Assembly: GCA_020442465.1 (NCBI GenBank)
Contig: JAGRJY010000133.1
Span: 103,655-167,654, forward strand
DNA length: 64,000 nucleotides
Reading direction: 5' to 3'
Origin: Lysobacterales bacterium
GTDB lineage: Bacteria > Pseudomonadota > Gammaproteobacteria > Xanthomonadales > Xanthomonadaceae
Each line of letters begins with the position of its first letter. Positions within the stretch are counted from its first letter, which is position 1. The position numbers were made by a program, and so were the translations under genes. Shown here one piece after another: positions 26,072 to 33,875 of this stretch. The notes below the pieces were generated by a model, which worked only from the letters and a program-made list of their open reading frames with translations, did not search any database and had not been told where the DNA came from.

Positions 26072-26938
26072 TCATCGGATCACGATGCTGCCGGCGTCGG
26101 GTTGTGCGTGGCGTACGAACTCGCCGGGCGCGAAACCGCTGAACGACTGGAAATCGCGGGTCAGGTGCGACTGGTCGTAGTAGCCGCAGTGCTGTGCGAG
26201 TTCGACCCAGGGCACCTGTTGGCGGCCGCGCAGCAGGCCCAGCGCGTCGTTGAACCGGCACAGGCGCGCGAGCGACTTCGGCGACAATCCAACCTGGCGG
26301 CGGAACAGGGTGGCGAGGTGATTGCGCGAGCAGCCGAGCTCGCGCTGGATGCTGTCGATCGAACGTTGGCCGTGCGATCGTGCAATCAGATGAAGGGCCC
26401 ATGAGGTATCGGCGTGCAGCCTGCGATGCATCCTCGTGCGCAGCCAACGCTCGACGAAGTCGATGCGCGCCGCAGGCCCGTCGAGGTGGCAGAGCGACTC
26501 GTGCAAGGATGCGGTCTCGACACCCAGCACGTCCTCGAGGTCCAGCACCTGACCGGAAAGCGCGTGCGTATCGGGACGCAGCCAGGCGTGCAGCCCGCCG
26601 GGCTTGAAGGCCACGCCGAGCAGACACTGGCCGTGCGGTGCCGAGGTGTCGATCGGACGGTCGTGCGGACCGGACAGCCAGATCCGCCGAAACGCCCGGC
26701 GACCCCGTTCCGCCGCCGGGTCGAGAAGGTATTGCACCGGGCCGAGGTTGATCAGCAAGTGGCTGCAGCCGGTGGGCAGGATGCGATCGGCCAGATAGTT
26801 GACGCGACCCTCACCCAGCCAGAGCAGATCGACGCAGTGGCCCAGGTCGGCAGCAGGCGGGCGCATGAACACGCGCCAGCTGCCGAGCGCGCCGTGCTCT
26901 TCGTGCAGTATCAGGCCGCGCTGCTGCTCCTGACCCAT
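26072..26938 (-). CDS. AraC-family transcriptional regulator
   Basis: The 288-residue protein has a ligand-binding-type N-terminal region (HLLINLGPVQYLLDP, then GVAFKPGGLHAWLRPD). The C-terminal AraC helix-turn-helix pair shows SIDSIQRELGCSRNHLATLFRRQVGLSPKSLARLCRFNDAL and HCGYYDQSHLTRDFQSFSGFAPGEF. GGAG upstream of 26938 supports that start. Related regulators often sit with DUF1761 and AHSA1-type genes and may control them; this is inferred from context. It is divergent from amn. Confidence 0.88.
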   Translation of the reverse strand: MGQEQQRGLILHEEHGALGSWRVFMRPPAADLGHCVDLLWLGEGRVNYLADRILPTGCSHLLINLGPVQYLLDPAAERGRRAFRRIWLSGPHDRPIDTSAPHGQCLLGVAFKPGGLHAWLRPDTHALSGQVLDLEDVLGVETASLHESLCHLDGPAARIDFVERWLRTRMHRRLHADTSWALHLIARSHGQRSIDSIQRELGCSRNHLATLFRRQVGLSPKSLARLCRFNDALGLLRGRQQVPWVELAQHCGYYDQSHLTRDFQSFSGFAPGEFVRHAQPDAGSIVIR

Positions 26939-27069
26939 GCCCTCTCCGCCCATCGCGGCCGGCGTCGGATGCCGGCCTTCGCTGCTAAAGGCTACACTGG
27001 CCCGGACAGACGAACATGGTTTCCAGCCGCCCGGTAGGCGGCGCACTCGACATTCGAACTCCAGGACGC

Positions 27070-27846
27070 ATGAAAACCAAAGAAGAAATCGTCGGCAACT
27101 GGTTGCCCCGGTACACCGGCGTGGCCCTCGCCGACTTCGGCCAGCACGTTCTGCTTACCAACTTCGGTGGCTATCTCGATACCTTCTCCAAACTGACCGG
27201 CGCTCCCATCGTCGGCCGCGATCGACCGATGCCGAGCGCCACCATCGACGGCATCACCATGATCAACTTCGGCATGGGCAGTGCGAACGCCGCCACGGTG
27301 ATGGACCTGCTTTCGGCCATCGACGTCAGGGCGGTGCTGTTCCTCGGCAAATGCGGCGGGCTCAAGCGCAAGAACGAGCTGGGCGATCTGATCCTGCCGA
27401 TCGCGGCGATTCGCGGCGAAGGAACGTCGGACGACTACCTGCCGTCGGAAGTGCCCGCGCTGCCCGCGTTCTCGCTGCAACGCGCGGTGTCCACGATGAT
27501 CCGCGACCTCGACTACGACTACTGGACCGGCACGGTGTTCACCACCAACCGACGGGTGTGGGAGCACGACGACGAGTTCAAGGACTACCTGCGGCGCACG
27601 CGCTGCATGGCGATCGACATGGAAACCGCGACGATCTTCGCGGTCGGTTTCGCCAACTCGATTCCCTCCGGCGCCCTGCTGCTCGTCTCGGATCAGCCGA
27701 TGGTGCCCGAAGGGGTGAAGACCGAAGCCAGCGACGCCAAGATCACCAGCGAGTTCGTCGACCGTCATATCAACATCGGCATCGAGGCACTCAAGCTGAT
27801 CCGCCGCAACGGCAAATCGGTCAAACACCTGCGTTTCGATACCTGA
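27070..27846 (+). CDS. amn: AMP nucleosidase, short form
   Basis: The 258-residue enzyme belongs to the nucleoside phosphorylase-like superfamily. It hydrolyses AMP to adenine and ribose 5-phosphate. Visible motifs include TMINFGMGSANAATVMDLL, the phosphate-ribose strand LFLGKCGGLK, and CMAIDMETATIFAVGFAN, which carries the Met-Glu ribose-binding pair, with LLVSDQPM following. It is much shorter than E. coli Amn (about 480 residues) because the N-terminal regulatory domain is absent; the short type is best known from Bacteroidetes. Start MKTKEEIVGNWL. Confidence 0.85.
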   Translation: MKTKEEIVGNWLPRYTGVALADFGQHVLLTNFGGYLDTFSKLTGAPIVGRDRPMPSATIDGITMINFGMGSANAATVMDLLSAIDVRAVLFLGKCGGLKRKNELGDLILPIAAIRGEGTSDDYLPSEVPALPAFSLQRAVSTMIRDLDYDYWTGTVFTTNRRVWEHDDEFKDYLRRTRCMAIDMETATIFAVGFANSIPSGALLLVSDQPMVPEGVKTEASDAKITSEFVDRHINIGIEALKLIRRNGKSVKHLRFDT

Positions 27847-27869
27847 GGTCTTGAAAGCCGGGAACGCGT

Positions 27870-28005
27870 CGCCCGCGGATCTACCGCCGCACCGCGGGCG
27901 GTGCGCAGGTCAGTCGGACATCGTCGGGTTCGAGCGGATCGCAATCGCGGCGGAGCGGTGCCGCCTCGCGCGGCACAGGCCTCGTCCCGCCCGGTCGGGG
28001 CGGGA
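27870..28005. terminator. Two GC-rich stem-loops between convergent genes
   Basis: CGCCCGCGG (27870-27878) pairs with CCGCGGGCG (27892-27900). TCCCGCCC (27985-27992) pairs with GGGCGGGA (27998-28005) around a 5-nt loop. Neither has a clear T-tract. They lie between amn and the opposing lipoprotein gene and may act as weak bidirectional stops. Confidence 0.45.
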
Positions 28006-28046
28006 GCGGTGGAGGCATGCCGACGAGCGCGCGCCGGCTGCGGCGG

Positions 28047-28349
28047 TTACCAGATGTACTGGACCGAAATCACTTCCATGGCGTCGTCGCGCACGCGGAC
28101 CTTGCAGTCGAAGGTCTGCTTCACTTCGCGCGGCAGGCCCGGATCGAAGGTAATGCTCGACGTCACGCGGAGCATGTCATCGCCTTCCGGCTTGACGTTC
28201 GCCCGCATGTCGGCCGCATCGATTTCGTAGGTCTTGTCGGTGAATTGCCTGGCAATTTCGGCCGAGCAGGATTCGACCGCGCGGTCTTCCTTGCTGCTGC
28301 AGCCGGCGAGCAGCACCGACACAAGGGCCAATCCGATCAGTGCACGCAT
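28047..28349 (-). CDS. Small lipoprotein of unknown function
   Basis: The 100-residue protein starts MRALIGLALVSVLLAGCSS, a lipoprotein signal with lipobox LAGC. The mature region has a second cysteine pair (SCSAEIARQFT and FDCKVRV) that may form a disulfide, and aromatic-ending strands (VISVQYIW). A very good GGAGGA site lies upstream of 28349. I recognise no family. The pattern fits a small periplasmic domain of about 80 residues. Confidence 0.8.
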   Translation of the reverse strand: MRALIGLALVSVLLAGCSSKEDRAVESCSAEIARQFTDKTYEIDAADMRANVKPEGDDMLRVTSSITFDPGLPREVKQTFDCKVRVRDDAMEVISVQYIW

Positions 28350-28789
28350 TATCGTCCTCCTCCCGACGATTGCCTCAGGTGCCTCGAGGCTTGCTCCCTG
28401 GGTAAGCCGGCATCGGTCCATCCTGGACTCGCCGGCCCGTGCCGTGCGCAACCTCGTGCCGCGCCCGACGTGGTGAAGCAGGCGCTCGTGCGCCCTGACG
28501 CTCGTCTGCCCATCCCTGGGCGGTGCACCGCGCAACCCTGCGGTGCCTCGATGGCGGAACCCATGTCTTCCGCCGATGACTTCAGCAGCTTTCCGACCGG
28601 GCGGGCCGCTGCCGTGCTGTTCCGGTGCCCGAGTCGCTGGACACGAGTGGCGGCCGAGTTCGACTCGGCTCGTCCTCGCTGGTCCCGCTTCACACTCGAC
28701 GCTTTCCGGAATTTCTCAGCCAAATCATACTCCTGACGCAGCAAGCTAATGCAAGTTTGAGCAAGCTTCACTGCGGTCGCCGCGCCGTC
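28350..28789. other. 440-bp region without a recognisable gene; triple 10-bp repeat at its end
   Basis: Open frames here have no signal, no ribosome site and no family pattern, so I call none. The stretch serves as leader of the lipoprotein gene on the minus strand. At 28741-28770 three 10-bp units occur in a row, each starting GCAAGCT or GCAAGTT. They are AT-richer than their surroundings and lie just outside the glutaredoxin stop at 28790. Confidence 0.6.
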
Positions 28790-29713
28790 TCAGTACCGCG
28801 CCACCGAGGCATCGACATCGCGTGCGTAGGCTTCGATGCCACCTTCGATGTTGTACACCTCGCGAAAACCGAGGCTGCGGAAATGCTCGGCGGCGCGACG
28901 GCTGGATACGCCGTGATGACACAGAAACGCGATCGGTCGATCCTTCGGCAGCGCGGAAAGTCGCTCGAAGCTGGATTCGTCGAGCACGTCGTGCGCGAGC
29001 GGCAAGGCCGCGATGGCGCGCTCCTGCGCGCTGCGCGTGTCGACGATCAGCAGTTCGCGATCCGACTGCAGCGCAGCCAGCGCTGCGGGTTCGAGCGGGC
29101 GCACTTCCGGCGGACCGTTCGGATTGCGCACCGCGAGACCGGCGCCGCGCGCCGACTCGACCCAATCGATGACGATGCCCTGCGCGCGCGGAGCGCTGGC
29201 GAGGTCGAAATGAATGCGTACGCCGGCCGACTCGGCGACAACTTCGTGCCCTTCGATCGGGCCGAGCTGGAATTGCGCCTGGAATCGGGGGTCGATACTC
29301 ATGTGCACGCCGACGTCGTCGCCCGCCTGTTCGGCTGCCTCGCGAATCATCCGTGCCGCTTGTTCGCTGATGGTGATCTGCGGCGGCGTGCGGTCGGGTT
29401 CGGGCAGCGCGAACAGCTGGTGTAGCTGGCCCTCGTTGAGCATCGATTCGATGATGTCGCTGCCGCCGACCAGCTCGCCTTGCACGTACAGCTGCGGAAT
29501 GGTCGGCCAGCTGCCGAACTCCTTGATGCCCTCGCGGATCTCCGGATCGCTCAGCACGTCGACGCTGTGGTAGCGATCGATCAGGCCGTTGAGAATGCCC
29601 GATGCCTTGGCGGAAAAACCGCAGCGCGGCGCCTCGGGCGAGCCCTTCATGAAGAGCACGACCGGGTGTTCGGCGAGCAGGGATTCAATGCGTTGGCGAA
29701 GCTCAGGGGTCAT
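28790..29713 (-). CDS. Monothiol glutaredoxin (CGFS type) fused to an A-type-like domain and a rhodanese domain
   Basis: The 307-residue protein has three parts. Residues about 1-105 are a Grx4-like domain with the monothiol motif CGFS and a WPTIPQLYVQGELVGG strand. Residues about 112-205 resemble HesB/IscA carriers (ITISEQAARMIREAAEQAG, then GIVIDWVESARGAGLAVRNPN) but lack the three cysteines. Residues about 210-307 form a rhodanese with active-site CHHGVSSRRA. The CGFS family carries iron-sulfur clusters and glutathione; the rhodanese suggests sulfur handling. Similar fusions are known in Xanthomonas relatives. The start is ATG 29713; TTG 29731 is weaker. Confidence 0.9.
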   Translation of the reverse strand: MTPELRQRIESLLAEHPVVLFMKGSPEAPRCGFSAKASGILNGLIDRYHSVDVLSDPEIREGIKEFGSWPTIPQLYVQGELVGGSDIIESMLNEGQLHQLFALPEPDRTPPQITISEQAARMIREAAEQAGDDVGVHMSIDPRFQAQFQLGPIEGHEVVAESAGVRIHFDLASAPRAQGIVIDWVESARGAGLAVRNPNGPPEVRPLEPAALAALQSDRELLIVDTRSAQERAIAALPLAHDVLDESSFERLSALPKDRPIAFLCHHGVSSRRAAEHFRSLGFREVYNIEGGIEAYARDVDASVARY

Positions 29714-30010
29714 GGCAGGTGGTGGGTCCAATTCAGTAGTCGTGGCAGAAGGATAGGCCTTCCCGCCGCAACCTGGGGTGAGTGTGCGTCATGGCAGGGC
29801 CGTGCGCGCACATCGTTGAACAGCTTTGACGTGCGGCCGGCGTCCGGTTCAGTGGCGGTTGCATCGAGCCGCGTGGGCCCATGCTTGAGGTTGGGTGGTG
29901 ACGGTGCGCCGTGAATTCAAGCGCATCGACCGGCCAAGGGACGCGGCGACCACCTGCAGCGCCGGGGAGCGCGAGCCGAGCGCGCCGAGCGCGCCACGGC
30001 AATTCCGCAC

Positions 30011-30688
30011 TCAGCGCGACGCGTCGACGAGCAGGGCGCGCAGCGTGGGCAAAGCAGCCTCGACCCAGGCGGCATACATCCTTGCCGAGGGGTGCAGGCC
30101 GTCGTCCACCAGCATCGCAGCATCGCGGCCCTGTGCGCGGTAGACCGCCGCAATGTCCACCAGCGCGACGCCGTGCTTCGCGCACAGCTCGGCCATGGCG
30201 GCGTTGTACGCATCCAGCTCGCCGGCGATCGCCGCTCGGTCGCGCCCCTCGGCAAACGGGGTGATGCCCCAGTCGGGGATGTTGAGCACGAACACCCGTC
30301 CGGGCGCGCCAGCGAGCGAGACGGCGCGGCCCAGCATGCGCTCGAACTCGGCGCGGAAGTCCGCAACCGGTCGGCCGCGGTACTGGTTGTTGACGCCGAT
30401 CAGCAGCGAGACCAGATCCCAGCTGCCCAGCGGCTCGGCGGCGTCCATCGCGGCGGACAGCTCGTCGGTGGTCCAGCCGGTGGTGGCGATGATGCGTGGC
30501 GGCGCGATGTCGACGCCCTCCCGACGCAATGCCACCGCGAGCTGCTCGGGCCAGCGCCCCTCGGCAGCCACGCCCTCGCCGATGGTGTAGGAATCGCCGA
30601 GCGCCAGATAGCGCAGCGTGGCTGCTTCGGCCGCGGGAACATTCACCATAGCCACAAGCAGCCAACACAGATGCAGCAGGTGTCGCAT
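30011..30688 (-). CDS. Exported SGNH/GDSL hydrolase
   Basis: The 225-residue protein has a signal peptide (MRHLLHLCWLLVAMVNVPAAEA) and block I LALGDSYTIGEG with the nucleophile Ser. The GVNNQY segment (block III Asn) and DGLHPSARMYAAW (block V Asp and His) complete the serine esterase layout. It is predicted periplasmic or secreted; the natural ester substrate is unknown. A 297-bp gap to the glutaredoxin gene on the same strand suggests separate transcription. Confidence 0.88.
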   Translation of the reverse strand: MRHLLHLCWLLVAMVNVPAAEAATLRYLALGDSYTIGEGVAAEGRWPEQLAVALRREGVDIAPPRIIATTGWTTDELSAAMDAAEPLGSWDLVSLLIGVNNQYRGRPVADFRAEFERMLGRAVSLAGAPGRVFVLNIPDWGITPFAEGRDRAAIAGELDAYNAAMAELCAKHGVALVDIAAVYRAQGRDAAMLVDDGLHPSARMYAAWVEAALPTLRALLVDASR

Positions 30689-30802
30689 GCGATCGTCTCC
30701 ATGGATTCGGTCCGGTTTGTATCGGCCCGGCTTGAGTCGGCCATGCGTGGTTCTGCGATGTGTGGCCCGAGCCCGAGCGATGTGGCCGCGAGTCTCCGCG
30801 TC

Positions 30803-32062
30803 TCAGGCAACGTGACGATCCTGCATCGCCGGCGCCAGCCTGACCAGAGCCCGCTCGATGCGTTGGAAGACCTCGCGCATCTGCTCGGCTTCCGGCAGCA
30901 GGGTGACCCGGAAATGGTTGCGATACGGCACGTTGAAGCTGGAGCCCGGCACGATCAGCACGCCTTCCGACTCGAGCAGCTCCAGCGCGAAGCGGTGGTC
31001 GTCGAAGCCGGGCACCAAATCGAGATCGACGCCCGGAAACGCGTACAGCGCGCCCTGCGGGGCAACCAGCGACAGGAATCGACTGCGCTGGCAGGCTTCG
31101 ATCACCGCGCGGCGGGACTCATACAGGCGACCGCCCGGCGCGGTCAGCGCCGAGATCGTGTCGATGCCATGGATCGCCGCCGGCACCGCCCATTGGCCGG
31201 GCACGTTGGCGCACAGGCGCAGGGCGCCAAGCAGGTCGAGTGCGTGGTGGTAGTCCTGGACGCGCGCGGCATCGCCGGAGAGCACGCCCCAGCCCACGCG
31301 GTAGCCGCAGGCCCGATGCACCTTGGACAGCCCGCCGAACGAGAGGCAGGGCAGGTCGCCGGCGACGCTGGCGAGCGGGTGGAAGCTGCCCTCGTCGTAG
31401 AGGATGCCGTCGTAGATTTCGTCGGCCAGCAGCAGCAAGCGATGCCGCTCGGCGATGCGCACCAGGGCCTCGAGCAGCGGCCGGTCGTAGCTGGCGCCGG
31501 AGGGGTTGTTCGGATTGATCAGCACCAGCGCACGAGTGTGCGGAGTGATCGACGCCTCGATCTGATCGGGGTCGGGCTGGAAGGCGTTCTCTGCCGTGCA
31601 GTCGTAGTACACCGGGGTGCCGCCATTGAGAATCGTGGCCGCACTCCAAAGCGGATAGTCCGGGCTGGGCAGCAGGACCTCGTCGCCGGGATTCAGCAAG
31701 GCGCGCAAGGCCAGGTCGATCAGCTCGCTGACGCCATTGCCCATGAAAACCCGCTGCGGACTGACTTCGCAGCCGCCGCGGCGGTTGTGCTGCGCGGAGA
31801 CTGCCAGACGCGACTCCTCCAGGCCCTGCTGGTGGCAGTACGGATCGCTGGCCTCGAGGTGGGCGCTGATCGCCTCCTGAAGATGCGCCGGCGCGCGGAA
31901 CCCGAACGCGCCCGGATTGCCGATGTTGAGCTTGATCAGCTTGCGCCCTTGCGACTCGAGCTCGCGGGCGCGGCGCGCCAGTTCGCCGCGGATTTCGTAG
32001 CGCACGTCCTGCAGGCGGTGGCTGGTCGGAATGCGGCTGCGGGGGGCGGGGCTGTCGTGCAT
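30803..32062 (-). CDS. alaA: AlaA-type alanine/glutamate-pyruvate aminotransferase
   Basis: The 419-residue PLP enzyme has the class I/II fold. It has the AlaA opening (HRLQDVRYEIRGELARRARELESQG, then LKLNIGNPGAFGF), GNGVSELIDLAL, DYPLWSA, NPNNPSG and ADEIYDGILYDE. The lysine that forms the internal aldimine is in FGGLSKVHR. The close pattern match with AlaA supports pyruvate-to-alanine conversion with glutamate. It stands alone, with 114 bp to the SGNH gene. Confidence 0.9.
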   Translation of the reverse strand: MHDSPAPRSRIPTSHRLQDVRYEIRGELARRARELESQGRKLIKLNIGNPGAFGFRAPAHLQEAISAHLEASDPYCHQQGLEESRLAVSAQHNRRGGCEVSPQRVFMGNGVSELIDLALRALLNPGDEVLLPSPDYPLWSAATILNGGTPVYYDCTAENAFQPDPDQIEASITPHTRALVLINPNNPSGASYDRPLLEALVRIAERHRLLLLADEIYDGILYDEGSFHPLASVAGDLPCLSFGGLSKVHRACGYRVGWGVLSGDAARVQDYHHALDLLGALRLCANVPGQWAVPAAIHGIDTISALTAPGGRLYESRRAVIEACQRSRFLSLVAPQGALYAFPGVDLDLVPGFDDHRFALELLESEGVLIVPGSSFNVPYRNHFRVTLLPEAEQMREVFQRIERALVRLAPAMQDRHVA

Positions 32063-32211
32063 GGAGGCGGCGCGGGGGAAGTTGGCGCCAGCCTAGCGCA
32101 GTTTTCGCTGCACTGCCGCAAAGTTGAGGCCGGTTTCGGGCGGCGCGATGACGCGGCCGGGGCAGCGCTCAGGCGACGCCCTGCGCCGCAGCGCCCCGCG
32201 GGTCGTGCGCG

Positions 32212-32577
32212 TCAGTGCCGGCGCAGCATCCAGGCGGCTGCCGAGGCCAAGCCGAGTTCGGTCGCCAGGGCAAACCACAGGAAGGGCGTGGCCACGCCGC
32301 CCAGCAGCATCCCGAGCGCACGCGCGCTGCCGATGCCGCCGTAGCTGGCCAGGCACAGCCACAGTCCGTTCCGCGCCTGGGCGGGGCGCACGGCGCTGGC
32401 GATCAGCAACGCGCCGATGCCCAGCTCGAGGCCGCCGTAGAACGCGCGCAGCTCGGCGGCCGCCAACGCACCCGAGAGCTCGATGCCGGCCGCGGCCAGG
32501 GTATGCAGCGGGGCGACCATGAAGGCGAGCCCGAATCCGACGAAGCCCAGCCCGGCGATCCAGAGCAGTACGCGCAT
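32212..32577 (-). CDS. DUF4345 family membrane protein
   Basis: The 121-residue protein has four membrane segments. The opening MRVLLWIAGLGFVGFGLAF and the central AELRAFYGGLELGIGALLIA and LASYGGIGSARALGMLL blocks are the family signatures. The start at 32577 fits the family; the upstream open frame belongs to the divergent spacer. It is divergent from rsgA with a 13-bp palindrome between them. Function unknown. Confidence 0.78.
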   Translation of the reverse strand: MRVLLWIAGLGFVGFGLAFMVAPLHTLAAAGIELSGALAAAELRAFYGGLELGIGALLIASAVRPAQARNGLWLCLASYGGIGSARALGMLLGGVATPFLWFALATELGLASAAAWMLRRH

Positions 32578-32610
32578 GGCAACATCCGATCTGCAGGAGT
32601 GAGGCGAGAA

Positions 32611-32623
32611 GATAGCCGCTATC
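32611..32623. promoter_or_regulatory. Short palindrome in the DUF4345/rsgA divergent spacer
   Basis: GATAGC-C-GCTATC is a perfect 13-bp palindrome in the 100-bp region between the two divergent start codons. It is placed where either promoter could overlap it. No further support. Confidence 0.3.
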
Positions 32624-32677
32624 GCTGGTCGGCGCCTCACGGAGCGCTCACAATGCGCGCCATGGACAATCACCCGC

Positions 32678-33760
32678 ATGCCTGACGGCCCCGTCATCGC
32701 CCCCGCGCTGCGCGCCTGCGGCTGGCGCGACGACCTGCCGGCGGCAGCCGCGCTCGATCAGACCAGTGGTCGCGTCGTGCGGGTGATCGAACAGCACCGA
32801 TCCGGCTACCGGGTCACCGATGGCGAGACGGATTTCGCCGCGCAGGCGCCGGTGGCGTGGACACGCAAGAACATCGAGCCCGAAGCGCGCGCGGCGGTCG
32901 GTGACTGGGTGCTGCTCGACCCGTCCCACGATCGCATCGAGCGGTTGCTGCCGCGCACCGCGCTGCTGCGTCGGGCCGCTGCCGGCGAGCACTACCGAAC
33001 GCAGCTGATCGCAGCCAACGTCGACACCGTGTTTGTCGTCAGCGGTCTCGACCTGGACTTCAATCCGCGCCGCCTCGAGCGCTACGTCATGCTCGCGCGC
33101 AGCGCCGGCAGCCAGCCGGTCATCATCCTCACCAAGCGTGACCTGAATCCGGAGTGGCAGGCGTGCTGCGACGAGCTTGCCTCACTTTGCGACGACGGCG
33201 TGCCGATCGTGGCGCTGAATGCGCGCGAGCTGGCTGCGCGCGACGTGCTCGCGCCGTGGACCGCGGCCGGGCAGACCATCGCCCTGCTGGGCAGCTCCGG
33301 TGCCGGCAAGTCGACCCTGACCAACGCGCTGTTGGGCATCGAACGGCAGAAAACCGGCGCGGTGCGCGAAACCGACAGCCGCGGCCGGCACACCACCACG
33401 CACCGCAGCCTGATCGTGCTGCCTGGAGGCGCCTGTCTGATCGACACGCCCGGGATGCGTGAGCTCAAGCTGGTCGGCGACGAAGCCGTCACCAGCGCAG
33501 GGTTCGCCGATGTCGAGGCGCTGGCCGAACAGTGCCGGTTCCGCGACTGCAAGCATGATCGCGAGCCGGGCTGCGCCGTGCAGCAGGCGCTGGAGGATGG
33601 CGAGCTCGATCCAGCGCGCTGGGCCCAGTACGGCAAGCTGCAGGACGAGCTGGTAACCGCGCGCGAAGCGCAGGAGGCGCTGCGCGCGCGCCGCGCCGAC
33701 GAGAAGATGATGGGGCGTGCGCTCAACAAGCGCCTGAAGGAGAAGTACGGCCGCCGCTGA
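32678..33760 (+). CDS. rsgA: Ribosome small-subunit biogenesis GTPase RsgA
   Basis: The 360-residue protein matures the 30S subunit. The GTPase motifs are circularly permuted: G4 (ILTKRDL) comes first, then G1 (LLGSSGAGKSTL), then G3 (LIDTPGMREL). An OB domain lies at about residues 20-95, and the C-terminal zinc site is CRFRDCKHDREPGC. All catalytic motifs are intact and the length is normal. The QEGLA-motif gene follows after 115 bp. Confidence 0.96.
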   Translation: MPDGPVIAPALRACGWRDDLPAAAALDQTSGRVVRVIEQHRSGYRVTDGETDFAAQAPVAWTRKNIEPEARAAVGDWVLLDPSHDRIERLLPRTALLRRAAAGEHYRTQLIAANVDTVFVVSGLDLDFNPRRLERYVMLARSAGSQPVIILTKRDLNPEWQACCDELASLCDDGVPIVALNARELAARDVLAPWTAAGQTIALLGSSGAGKSTLTNALLGIERQKTGAVRETDSRGRHTTTHRSLIVLPGGACLIDTPGMRELKLVGDEAVTSAGFADVEALAEQCRFRDCKHDREPGCAVQQALEDGELDPARWAQYGKLQDELVTAREAQEALRARRADEKMMGRALNKRLKEKYGRR

Positions 33761-33875
33761 GCCCTGCGGCGCGCGGCGCTGAAGCCGCAGGTTGTGGAGG
33801 TGGAGATCGCTCCGGCCAGGCGGGCGGAGTGAGGGCTGTGGCGTGGATGGGCTGTCGGGCATCGGGAGAACGTCG

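Noticed and set aside
28017..28771. Open frames on both strands in the 28.0-28.8 kb gap
   Set aside because: None has a ribosome site, signal or family pattern; treated as non-coding.
30092..32344. 750-residue open frame on the plus strand
   Set aside because: Antisense to the SGNH hydrolase, aminotransferase and DUF4345 genes, all of which have clear motifs.
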